DNA of 64,000 bases from Usnea hakonensis (Eukaryota; Ascomycota; Lecanoromycetes; Lecanorales; Parmeliaceae). Under the pieces are notes generated by a model. That model saw only the letters and a program-made list of their open reading frames with translations. It was not told the DNA's origin and made no database searches. The DNA lies in assembly GCA_013423325.1 (NCBI GenBank), contig BLJB01000365.1, forward strand, positions 1 through 64,000, given 5' to 3'. Of the stretch, positions 45,711-56,356 are shown in pieces; the first letter of the stretch is position 1; each line of letters starts with the position of its first letter. The translations under genes and the position numbers were made by a program.

Positions 45711-48700
45711 ATGGAAAACTCAGCACCCAATCCTATTGCGTTCACGCGTCGGAGAAGCTCAAGCTTCAATCACAGAAGCAGTGCGGTGAGCAATGGAAAT
45801 CGTAATGGCTCCTTGTACCGCCGAGACTCAACTGTCAGCAAGTGAGGCACTTCTCATCGGCTCCCCGAAGTCAACTAGCTCTGATACAGTCGCAGTGCCA
45901 GCTTTATATCCGATGTCGAAATGGCTCACGAAGAGGTTCGCATTCCATGGTTACATTGAAGACCATTCGAAGATTCAGACTGAAAATTCCAGGTCTTCGC
46001 GGGACCCATGTCGGAAAGCGTCCCGTCGAGTGTGACTGGTTTCGCCCATCGGCGATCCAGGACAGACTCAGTAACAAGTTTTACATACTATCTGGAGGAT
46101 GATCAACCTCCCGAAAGGTCTAATGACCAAGCTGTTCTAGATGAAGAGGAGGAGGACACTGGCTTGGGCAAGCTGGCTGAAGAATATGTGGACTACGAGG
46201 TGGATTCAGGCATCATATCATCACTGAGACGTAGGTCTTCGGGTTTCTCCAAAAGCACGCTCGAAGAGCCTCTTCTTCACCGCCACGACTCTATAAAGAC
46301 CGATACGAGCGGCTCCGGACAAGGTTTAAAGTTCAGCCAGAAGATATATATGGTATCTGAGGATCTAACTGTCGTTGTTGCCGGTTTTACTACAAAGCCA
46401 CTTGGCTTGATATTATACCTGACCATTTGTACTTTGTCTCTGGGACTTGGCTACTTAATTCTTAGCTGGCTTCCTCGTTGGCGAGTCCGTCTGACGGGAC
46501 ATCCGAAGCCATTACGAGAGTGCGACTGGGTTGTCATTGAGGTGAGACATGAATCTCGGTGGAGGAAACCGAAAACGGTAGCTAAAATCTACTAGAATCA
46601 ATGGGGCGAGTTTACGGTACAAAATATTGTCACTATTCAATACGGGCACGTCGCTTCAACTGTCTTTGGCTCGAGTGAAAGGAAATCTAGTTCTCTCGAT
46701 TGCGATGAGGACGATGATCCTTTGATGACACATCTGCGGTTTCTAGACTATCGCTATATCAGCTTTTGTTTTCACCCATTGAGAGACAGATTTGTGCTGT
46801 GCAGCGACTGGAAAGATCCTGACTGGACAGACGTAACGGCAGTCAGGGTCGGGCTGAGCAGTGACGAGCGCCACAAGAGGGAACAAGTCTTTGGTAAAAA
46901 TCAAATCGACATACAACAAAAGTCCATTCCCCAGTTACTCGTGGATGAAGTGAGTGGTCATTCCAAGTCTCCAGTAACCGCCTGATCGCGTCTAGGCCTT
47001 TCATCCTTTCTACATCTTCCAGATCGCGAGTCTAATACTCTGGTCCCTTGATGAGTATTATTATTACGCAGTGTGCATTTTTCTTATTTCAGTGATTAGC
47101 ATCACGACAACATTGATAGAAACCAGATCGGTAAGTCGACCGACATACTTTCGGACACACGCTAACGAGTAGACCATGAAACGCCTTAGCGAAATCTCGC
47201 GCTTCGAGTCCGAGGTGAGAGTCTTGCGAAACGGGTTCTGTGCGTGGTCCTCGTCCAGATGAATGTAATATCCTAAGACTCTGCAGGGCGACAAGTAGAA
47301 AGTGGCGAGCTCGTGCCAGGAGATGTATATGAAGTCTCCGATCCTTCTTTGACACAGTTTCCATGTGACAGCCTGTTACTTGCGGGAGACTGTATCGTCA
47401 ATGAGAGCATGCTTACTGGTACGCCGCTCCCTTCATATCAAGTGGTGAGCTTCTGTAGTGATGATAATCGTAGGCGAGTCTGTGCCGGTCTCAAAGGTCC
47501 CAGCAACCGATGAATCTCTACAGCTATTGAGTATGATTTCAAGCACAATGAACTCAGAACTCGCCAAGCATTTCCTATTCAGTGGGACGAAGATCATTAG
47601 AGCGAGACGGCCCCAAGAAGGACAGGACGACGAGGCCGTTGCATTAGCCATCGCTGTCAGGACCGGATTCAATACGACTAAAGGTTCTCTTGTCCGATCA
47701 ATGCTTTTTCCGAAGCCATCAGGTTTCAAATTCTACAAGGATGCCTTCCGATACATATCGGTCATGGCTGGCGTTGCTGCAATTGGCTTCATTGCCTCTT
47801 TTGCGAATTTTGTTAGGCTCAACGTGAGTATTCCGGAGACCATAGTTCAGAACCCGCACTAACATCAAGTAGCTTGCATGGCATTTAATCTTAGTTCGCG
47901 CCTTGGACCTGATCACTATTGTTGTTCCTCCTGCCCTGCCAGCTACCTTGTCCATTGGAACCAATTTTGCTCTGTCACGATTGAAGAAGAAGCAAATTTT
48001 CTGCATAAGCCCTCAAAGGCAAGCTACATGGCCCACAGATAGCTCAATGGCAATGCACTGACCTCCCACAGGGTCAACGTAGGAGGGAAATTAGACGTCA
48101 TTTGTTTCGACAAGACTGGAACGCTGACCGAGGACGGCCTCGATGTTTTAGGGGTAAGGGTTGTCCATCGGCCAACAATGAGGTATTGCATAATTCTGTT
48201 GTGTTACGTAATATTTACTCACTACAGTCAGATTCAGCGACGTACTTGGTGATTCCTCGACCCTTCTACCCTCTGCGGCTTATGAACGGGATCCCACCAT
48301 TGATTATCAGATCCACAAAGCCGCTCTCTATACGATGGCTACTTGCCATTCCTTACGTGCTGTGGACGATGAGCTGCTAGGAGACCCTCTCGATATCAAA
48401 ATGTTCGAGTTCACTGGCTGGTTATTCGAAGAACTGGCACAGAATGCAAATGTCATCAACCAAGAAGATGACCCAAAAAGCCCTTTGTCGATAGCGAGAC
48501 CGCCTCCTGGTCTGGAGTACGGCATCGACAAAATGCCCCAATCAGTTTCCGTGAGTCTTTTCGAGGCTATAAAATTGCGAACGTCCAGTTGACTGCTCGG
48601 ATAGAATGTACAGATCGAGCTAGAAATCTTAAAAATCTTCGAATTCGTATCACAATTGCGTCGAGCTAGTGTTATTGTTAGCCAACTTGGCTTTCCAGGA

Positions 48701-50763
48701 GTTGACGTCTACGTGAAAGGAGCACCCGAATGCATGGCGGACATCTGTCGCCAGGGTAGCTGTGAGTTCCCTTGATGCATGCAAAAATCGTTCAGGAGTG
48801 CTAATATATCACAAAGTGCCAGTTGATTATGACGATCTGCTGAGCTTTTACACTCACCGGGGCTTTCGAGTCATCGCCTGTGCAACCAAGCATATCGATG
48901 TTCTGACCTGGACAAATGTGGAAAAGATGAGGCGCCAAGATGCTGAGTCTGACCTTGACTTTCTGGGTTTTATTATTTTTGAAAACAAATTGAAACCTTC
49001 TACTACAGGAGTAATCGATCAACTCAATAATGCTGACATCCGAAAGGTCATGTGTACGGGAGACAACATACTCACAGCTGTTAGTGTGGCCAGAGAGTGT
49101 AATTTGATTGATCGCACGGCTCATTGCTTCGTTCCCCATTTCGTGGATGGTATAGCTCTCCTACCTTTTCAAGATGAAAATTTGACTGACTGAGGCGAGG
49201 CGGCGATCGAAATCACAAAGCTCTTTTGAAATGGCAGAGTGTCGATAACTCGCTTTTTGAATTGGATGAGAACACGCTCATGGCAGGTAATGCAATCGAA
49301 GTTGAGGGGCTCTGCTAATCGATGTAGCCTTTGCCTCCCCCACCTGAAGCCGACGCCTCATTGCCCTACGACGTTTCTAACCTTCGAAATTACTCACTTG
49401 CTGTGACCGGAGATATTTTCAGGTGGATTATTGAATTTGGCAGTGAAGAAGTGCGAAAGAGGGTAGTCTCTCTCTAATTACATCTCTAAGCAGGGCACTA
49501 AAGGAAATAGATGCTCGCTCGTGGTCAAGTCTTCGCACGAATGTCGCCAGACGAAAAGCACGAATTAGTAGAAAACTTCCAAACTTTAGACTACTGTTGC
49601 GGTTTCTGTGGTGATGGGGCGAATGATTGCGGTGCTCTGAAGGCGGCGGATGTTGGCATATCTCTCTCTGAAGCAGAGGCCTCTGTAGCAGCGCCATTTA
49701 CAAGTCGGGTGTTCGATATATCGTGTGTCCCTGAAGTCATTCGGTAATCGACAACCCCAATAGCTTCGAGCCCGCTCTATTGTGCTGATCCACGGAATAG
49801 TGAAGGACGCGCAGCTCTTGTGACCAGCTTTTGCTGTTTTAAGTACATGAGTCTCTACTCCGCGATCCAATTTACATCGGTCAGCTTCCTCTATGCCTCT
49901 GCCTCCAATTTGGGGGATTTTCAGGTAGGATAACCTTTGCTAAAGAGCTTAGAATTATAAGCTAATTGGAGACCAGTTCCTGTTCATAGATATCTTCTTG
50001 GTGCTACCTGTTGCGATCTTTAGTAAGTGCAACGCCTACGGCGAACAAGCCGATCGATGGACTCATGATTGTACAGTGGGATGGACTGGTGCGTATCCAA
50101 CGCTGTGTCGCAAAAGGCCGACTGCGAGCCTTGTGTCCCGAAAAGTCCTCACTCCGTTACTGGGTCAAGTACTGCTATGCATAATCATCCAAATGGTGGG
50201 CTTGGGGCTCGTACAGCGGGAAACATGGTTTGCAATCGGGTTTTATGCAGGCAAATGTATAGTGCTAATGATCACAAGGTTCATTCCTCCACAGCTGGAT
50301 ACCCAAAAGTCCAACATAAAGAATTCAGAAAATACGACTCTCTTCTTGATATCCTGCTTCCAGTACATATTTTCGGGGGTTGTGCTCAGTGTTGGCCCAC
50401 CATTCAGGCAGTCCATGCGAAACAACTGTAAACTCTCTGCGGTCATTTGCAGAAACTTACTAACGAAGCTATGCAGTGCCTTTCGTTGTCACTATTGTCG
50501 CGACTGCCCTATTCTCTGCTTACATGCTATTCGACCCAGCGGCTTGGCTTGCAACACTCATGGAGTTGACATACATGGCTGTTACTTTCAAGATGTTTGT
50601 GCTCGTTTTAGCACTCGGTGGTTTGGCGTGCGCGTGGATAGCTGAGAGGCAATTGTTCTTATTGTTAGCCCAGCTCCTTGGGAAGCTGCATGACAAGCTG
50701 TGGCCTCATCGCCGCAAGAAGCAAAAGGAGTACAAACGTCTTCTCAAAGAGATGCGGATATGA
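45711..50763 (+). CDS. YPK9: P5B-type ATPase (YPK9 / ATP13A2 family)
   Basis: P5B ATPases are vacuolar or lysosomal polyamine exporters. I count twenty exons: 45711-45785, 45993-46541, 46596-46949, 46996-47130, 47173-47239, 47287-47418, 47474-47823, 47873-48018, 48072-48182, 48232-48550, 48614-48761, 48817-49149, 49200-49282, 49328-49462, 49511-49743, 49801-49924, 49977-50022, 50077-50227, 50279-50427 and 50477-50763, giving 1308 residues. The P5B signature PPALP lies at about 573-577. The phosphorylation site is DKTGTLT (Asp616) and the hinge GDGAND is at about 1013-1018. The cytosolic N-terminus is Ser/Glu-rich. Introns 8 (GCAAGC) and 13 (GCAGGT) appear to be GC-AG. With them the frame is intact, so the gene looks functional. 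Confidence 0.92.
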
Positions 50764-51005
50764 ATTCATCACCAAAATCCATATATTAGGCGCTCCTGAC
50801 ATATACCATATAAGAAGCCGAATACGAATATGAGTTTAAATTTGTGCTAAAATGATCCTTCAATTCTAGATCAACGAAGTGCAGCTCAGAAGGTGTATAT
50901 TATGAGTATCTTCCCACCTTCAATGCAATCCATGTAAATCCTGTATGTTACTTCTATCACAATCATCGAAAACCCGTCCGCTTGAGCAATCGGAATTCGA
51001 GCGAT

Positions 51006-52221
51006 ATGAGTTACGGTGTGTTTTGTGAAGCGCAGCTATATATCGTTCTCTATGCAAAGACAACTGAAAAGCAACAGATTGGGTTCTGGACGGCGGGTGG
51101 CTGCCCCAAGCAATCATTCGATATGGTATCCGACGACAGCTACGAGACCGCGTTCATGCTATCCAGACAATATCGCTTGAAGAAGCATATCAAGCAAAAA
51201 TGCAATATGTGAAGGCGCTACGAACACGGCCAATGGCAATCGAGACTACTACCGCTAATGCTCAGCATTACGAAGTCAGCACGGGAGTTCTTAGAGCCTG
51301 CCTGGGGCCGCGAATGAAGTATAGCTGCTGTCTCTATCCTACCGGCAAAGAGACATTAGGACAAGCCGAGGTGGAAATGCTGGAGACATACGTAGAAAAG
51401 GCCGAACTGGCGGATGGAATGCAGATCTTGGATCTGGGGTGCGAATCTTCGGGTCTCGATTTTGTAGCAATGGCTGACAGCTCCAACAAAGTTGCGGCTG
51501 GGGATCTGGAGCACTCTACTTTGCTGAGATATTTCCAAACGCCAAGATCACAGCGTTCTCCAATTCGAAAACCCAGAAAGCTTATATCAATAAAGAAGCC
51601 GAGTTAAAAGGACTTTCGAACGTTCGGGTCCTGACTGGAGATATTGTGGACTACGAATTTGATGAAGGTGCTTTTGATCGTGTAATATCTATCGAACTTT
51701 TCGAACACATGAAGAATTATCAGCTCCTGATGGCGAAGATTTCGCGCTCCTTGAAATCGGGTGGAAAGCTTTTCGTTCACATTTTCGCCCATAAAACAAC
51801 CCCTTACGACTTTGAAGACGGGTGGATGAGCACGCATTTTTTCACAGGGGGCACAATGCCTAGTGCGGACCTTCTACATTACTTCCAAGGCGACCTTCTC
51901 TTGCAGGATCAGTGGTGGGTGGGCGGGAAGCACTATGCGATGACATGCGAGGTAAGTTGTTATGGAGAGACCTTATGCACTTAAAATTTATGCTCATCTT
52001 GTGTCCAGGACTGGCTGTCAAAAATGAACGACAGCAAGGAGGAGATCTGGCCCCACCTTGAAGATACGTATGGTAAGAACAATGCTGCAATGTGGTTCTA
52101 CAGATGGCAGATTTTCTACATGGCTTGCGCTGAGCTCTTTGCGTACGAGGGTGGGGAGACTTGGGGAGTATCTCATTATCTATTCGAGAAGCCGCAGCAT
52201 CATATTAAAAACACGCAATGA
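51006..52221 (+). CDS. SAM-dependent methyltransferase, cyclopropane-synthase-like
   Basis: The protein belongs to the cyclopropane-fatty-acid synthase / coclaurine N-methyltransferase-like group. Exons are 51006-51015, 51078-51438, 51492-51951 and 52009-52221, giving 347 residues. Motif I ILDLGCGWGSGALYFAE is restored by intron 2 (residues about 120-136). KYSCCLYPTGKETLGQAEV, NSKTQKAYINKEAELKGLSN, VISIELFEHMKNY and GKLFVHIFAH follow, then SHYLFEKPQ near the end. The start is uncertain: a 10-bp first exon (MSY) is the simplest way to reach DWVLDGGWLPQAIIRYGIRR in frame, but a longer upstream exon is possible. The substrate cannot be told from sequence. Confidence 0.85.
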
Positions 52222-53463
52222 ACAACATGATTCAGCTTTAGAAAACCACGCCTCATTTGTATAGCCATTGTGAGATCGCTCGACATGACAATGGGGGACT
52301 TCCTTGCATAGAATTTATCATATCACAGCTGCTCAAACACCACGCTACTGAGTGGTTTGCCTCAGATAGCCCATATACATAGGCCTGGCCGTATAAAGAT
52401 TGCGGGAAGGCTTTTATGGAACCCTAGTCAACTTGCTTCGCCTTTCGTGCGACTCGCACAGTCCTTGAGCTCGAGCCAACACTTCAATGATCCCACGGAT
52501 GCTTCCAACCTAACAGTACCGGTCCATCTTTCTTTGCACGGTACATTAGCTAGGTGAGGGTCAGCATACCTCATTTCCGTCAGAATCATGTAGAACCTAC
52601 GAAGAACCACATCGAGGCCCCTAGCAAGGTTGCTGAGTACCGGTACAGAGGTCGAACCTAGTGATTCAGGCTCCATCAGCTATCTACACAAGATTGTTTT
52701 TATTCGAGAAGCACATTATCGAGGGTAATATGACTCACTGGGTGTAAGTGGATTGGATGATTGCTATGACCACCAGCGCTACCTGCCATTGTCTGCTCGA
52801 AAGGAATCAAAAGTCAAAGAGGCCGCGCGACGAGGATGTGACACAAGAACTTACTCGCTTTGAATAAAGTAAGTACTTTGTCAAATTGACAAGCGCGTTA
52901 CCGCGCTAATTAGCATTCATTCTTTACCGCGCTATTACGCCATCTAAAGACAGTAAAGAGGTGCAAGCTGTTGTCTGCCTATGTACCATCGAAATCATCA
53001 CCTTGGAATAAGTCAATTCAAGGGTGTCCTACTTGTCATCAGGTTAATTTCGTCGAAATTTGAGGTACAAAAAGGAGACTGATCTTGTCGCCTTACCAAA
53101 TGTCAGCGCTGCATGTTTGGGAAATGGATGCTGTCTCTGTCTCCCACAAACGCAAACCTCGAACGGACTCGGCATGATGCAGGCATTCTACGGCTACATT
53201 TGACTTTACTTCTGTAACCTCTGCTAGGAAACAACTCTCTCTCTAGGCCAAAGCTGTTGGGTGGCGAGTTTGTAACTTCACGAGAGATCCACGAGGTCTA
53301 TACGCGATAACACGTATGAATCGCCTTAAATGCCAAAGCCAGCATCATTGCAAATCCGAAGCCCAACTTCCTCTGTATCATCAAATACTTATCATTGCTC
53401 TACCTCGACACGGTCGTACATCGGTCTGGTACAGCAAGCCGTCGCCGAGCATCCACACCAGAC
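52222..53463. other. Long intergenic region upstream of BUR1
   Basis: The 1.24-kb spacer has no gene-like reading frame. A 69-codon plus frame (53316-53525) and a short minus one (52428-52676) lack support. It probably contains the BUR1 promoter and 5' UTR, possibly with a leader intron. Confidence 0.45.
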
Positions 53464-55212
53464 ATGGCCAGCACACCCGGCCAGTTAGGTGGACAGACTC
53501 CAAAGGGGATCCCCACAACCAGTAAAAAGATCGCTGGCCAAGTACCATTGGACATAGGAGCAGATGGAAAAAAGTCCAGATTCCATGGTTGCTCCAAAAT
53601 CTCGAATTATATCATGATGTCTAAGCTCGGTGAGGGAACCTTCGGAGAAGTTCACAAGGCCGAATCTCGTGTCACTGGACAAATAGTGGCAATGAAAAAG
53701 ATATTGATGCATAACGAGAAGGACGGTTTCCCAATCACCGCAATCCGGGAGATAAAGTTACTCAAAATGCTATCTCATCCCAATATCTTGAAGCTAGAAG
53801 AAATGGCCATTGAGCGAATAAAAGGAGAAGGGCGGAAAAAAGCGATAATGTACATGGTCACCCCGTATATGGATCACGACTTGTCTGGTCTCCTAGAGAA
53901 TCCTTCCGTTCAATTCACTGAGCCTCAGATAAAATGCTACATGATACAATTACTCGAGGGAGTTGCTTACCTGCACATGAGCAAAATACTGCATCGTGAT
54001 ATGAAGGCAGCCAATCTTCTTATCAATAATCATGGCATACTACAAATTGCCGACTTCGGTTTGGCTAGACCGTACGACGATCCAACGCCGCAAAGAGGAA
54101 AAGGTGGCGGTGAAGCTACGAGAGATTACACTACGCTTGTGGTCACTCGCTGGTATAGACCTCCTGAACTGCTCCTTACGTTGCGGAAATATACCTCGGC
54201 TATAGATATGTGGGGTGTCGGCTGTGTCTTTGGTGAGATGTTCAAAGGGAGACCCATATTACAAGGAAATACCGACCTCAACCAAATCCACTTGGTCTTT
54301 GATCTCATGGGGTCACCGAACGAAGAGAATATGCCTGGATGGAGCACTTTACCTGGCTGTGAAGGAGTGAAATCATTTCCACAACGAAAGAGCACCCTCT
54401 CCCAAAACTTTCGAGAGCAGGGATCATTATTCATTTCTTTACTTGGTGAATTGCTGAAGCTGAACTGGCGCAAGCGCATCAATGCCATGGACGCTCTTGA
54501 GCACCATTATTTCAAAAGCCATCCCCTCCCTGCTAAGCCTGGCGAGATTCCCCAATTCCAGGAATCACACGAATTAGACCGGAAAAAGTTTCGCGAGCAA
54601 AAAGCCCATCTTCCTCCAGCGCCAGCTGGTGGTACTGTCGGCATGGGTCTGGATGGAGACTTCGTCAACGGTGCTAGTCATTCCAGTCATCATAGTCAGT
54701 ACCGATCCCGGGCGGCTGTCGGAGGCTACTTGAGTGACCAGCAAGCACACCCCCCCAGACATAGTGTTTACGAAAATCGACCGCAGGGTCCGCCGCGAGA
54801 ATTCAGGGGTCCGCCTCCACCTCCGCCTCCGCAAAGTCGACGTCCAGCTTGGCCTCCAGAAGCAAATGGGTTGCCGCCAAGACCCCCACCTCCAATGAAT
54901 CCAGTATGGGCAGGTCAGGTTCATCGAGGAAATGCTCCACGTGATGAAATAAGAGGAAGGCTTCCAGCGCGTGAAGGGGGTGTTGTCGGAGTGCCTCGGG
55001 TGGATACCTACATTCCGAGTTATTCTAGCAGGGATGAAGGGCATCGTAATCGTGATGATGGTCGTCGAAGTCGAGATGACGTTCAGCGGCGAGACGATAG
55101 GGGTGATAGAGGACGGCTAGGAGAGAGAAGGGAACAAGAGCATCGAGATCCTGGACGAAGGAGGAGTCGTAGTCCTGAACGAGATCGGAATAGGGAGCTT
55201 TATAGGCGATGA
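53464..55212 (+). CDS. BUR1: Cyclin-dependent kinase Bur1/Sgv1 (CDK9-like)
   Basis: Bur1 with its cyclin Bur2 phosphorylates the elongation machinery of RNA polymerase II. The gene is a single exon of 582 residues from ATG 53464; the open frame extends upstream without another ATG. The Gly-rich loop is GEGTFGEV (about 56-63), then AMKK, HRDMKAANLL (His177-Asp179) and DFGLARP (Asp197). The T-loop is DYTTLVVTRWYRPPEL. After the kinase domain comes a Pro-rich stretch and an Arg/Asp/Ser-rich tail (RSRSPERDRNRELYRR). The kinase is intact. Fungal Bur1 orthologues have this same tail type. Confidence 0.93.
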   Translation: MASTPGQLGGQTPKGIPTTSKKIAGQVPLDIGADGKKSRFHGCSKISNYIMMSKLGEGTFGEVHKAESRVTGQIVAMKKILMHNEKDGFPITAIREIKLLKMLSHPNILKLEEMAIERIKGEGRKKAIMYMVTPYMDHDLSGLLENPSVQFTEPQIKCYMIQLLEGVAYLHMSKILHRDMKAANLLINNHGILQIADFGLARPYDDPTPQRGKGGGEATRDYTTLVVTRWYRPPELLLTLRKYTSAIDMWGVGCVFGEMFKGRPILQGNTDLNQIHLVFDLMGSPNEENMPGWSTLPGCEGVKSFPQRKSTLSQNFREQGSLFISLLGELLKLNWRKRINAMDALEHHYFKSHPLPAKPGEIPQFQESHELDRKKFREQKAHLPPAPAGGTVGMGLDGDFVNGASHSSHHSQYRSRAAVGGYLSDQQAHPPRHSVYENRPQGPPREFRGPPPPPPPQSRRPAWPPEANGLPPRPPPPMNPVWAGQVHRGNAPRDEIRGRLPAREGGVVGVPRVDTYIPSYSSRDEGHRNRDDGRRSRDDVQRRDDRGDRGRLGERREQEHRDPGRRRSRSPERDRNRELYRR

Positions 55213-56356
55213 GCTCTGCTATGGATGCCGCATCATACGTTATGGTGTCTTGGTTTTAACGGCGGGATAGAACATATCCAGAGATTGCACCAGCGGATGC
55301 AACACGGGCTTCGTCCCAGCATCCGATTCAATGGTCTCTGACCATTTGGGGAAACTCTATAAAGGTCGGAATTTACGGGTATTACTGAGACGCCCATGAT
55401 CTAGCCTGTCAAGGACTTTTACAGCTTTGAGGAGTCAAAATCTACACATTCTCTGTCGAAGGTATGTTGAATTACTTGGTCATTCCGAATTACACGGTGT
55501 CTCGAACGCTAGACTCTGTTTGGCGCGTAGACGACGCGCTCATGGCACACCCCTTGCAGCCTGAAGTACCTACTTTACAATGAATTAGACTGGGGCTACC
55601 TTACGATTAAGGGTCTAGGATTCAGGATTCGTAGTAGTAGTACCTCTAATGGCACTTGCTTTCTCTTCCTGAAGTATGCGGTTATTTCGTCTCATTGCTA
55701 TACATACGATAGAGTAAGGTAGCCTAGCTTTCTTGGTAGATCACGTGATGCTGATTCGCCAAGTCTGAAGGTGGGGCAGGGCAAGGCACTCGAATACCTT
55801 GGTACCGTAAAGTACTTTACCTTACCTTTATTTCATAAGTAAAGTAAATTAAATCAGTACTGTACCGAGGGCTTTACTGCACCTCAACACCCTCCACGAG
55901 TACTACTTTCTCAAAATTCGCAATTGCTGTAGCTTTCTCTCACAATATCAAATCCTTGCATTGCATACAGATTTCCCTACTCAATCACCTTCCCACTTCC
56001 GCGCTTAGCCTAGTGCACGGGGAGACAGTCCCCAGCTAAACACAGCTTGCGCCGACAGTACCTTTCTCGAATAGTCTCCCCCTCTTCTGTTCTTCAACAA
56101 GTTGGAAGCATCAGTAGCTGTCTCCCTTGCGTGTTTGAGCAGACTCTTTGCTCTCGCTCTGTGCTGTTCTTGCTCCCATCTGACCCCACAGCTCGAGCGC
56201 AGCCTTAGCAGTCCAAAGATTGCACCGCGGCCACAGCCTGCACGGTCGCTTACAACCTCGACAGTTGCTTGAGAGTCTGAACATCTTGCAATTACGCGTC
56301 TTGCTACATCTAATATCATATTCTGGTAACGAAGATTCGCTGCGCCTTCATTGTCG
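55213..56356. other. Intergenic region BUR1 / forkhead gene
   Basis: About 1.14 kb without a supported gene. Around 55790-55865 there is an AT-rich cluster: accgtaaagtactttacctt and following taccttt / aaagtaaatt words, partly palindromic. A minus-strand frame (56005-56412) overlaps the forkhead start and lacks family features. Confidence 0.5.

Noticed and set aside
49150..49330. Apparent stop codons and frameshifts in the P5B ATPase
   Set aside because: They disappear when introns at 49150-49199 and 49283-49327 are removed; the protein is continuous, so it is not a pseudogene.
51006..51212. 76-codon plus frame at the start of the methyltransferase locus
   Set aside because: Past 51078 it is in the wrong frame for the conserved DWVLDGGWLPQAIIRYGIRR. 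It is explained by an intron after a very short first exon.
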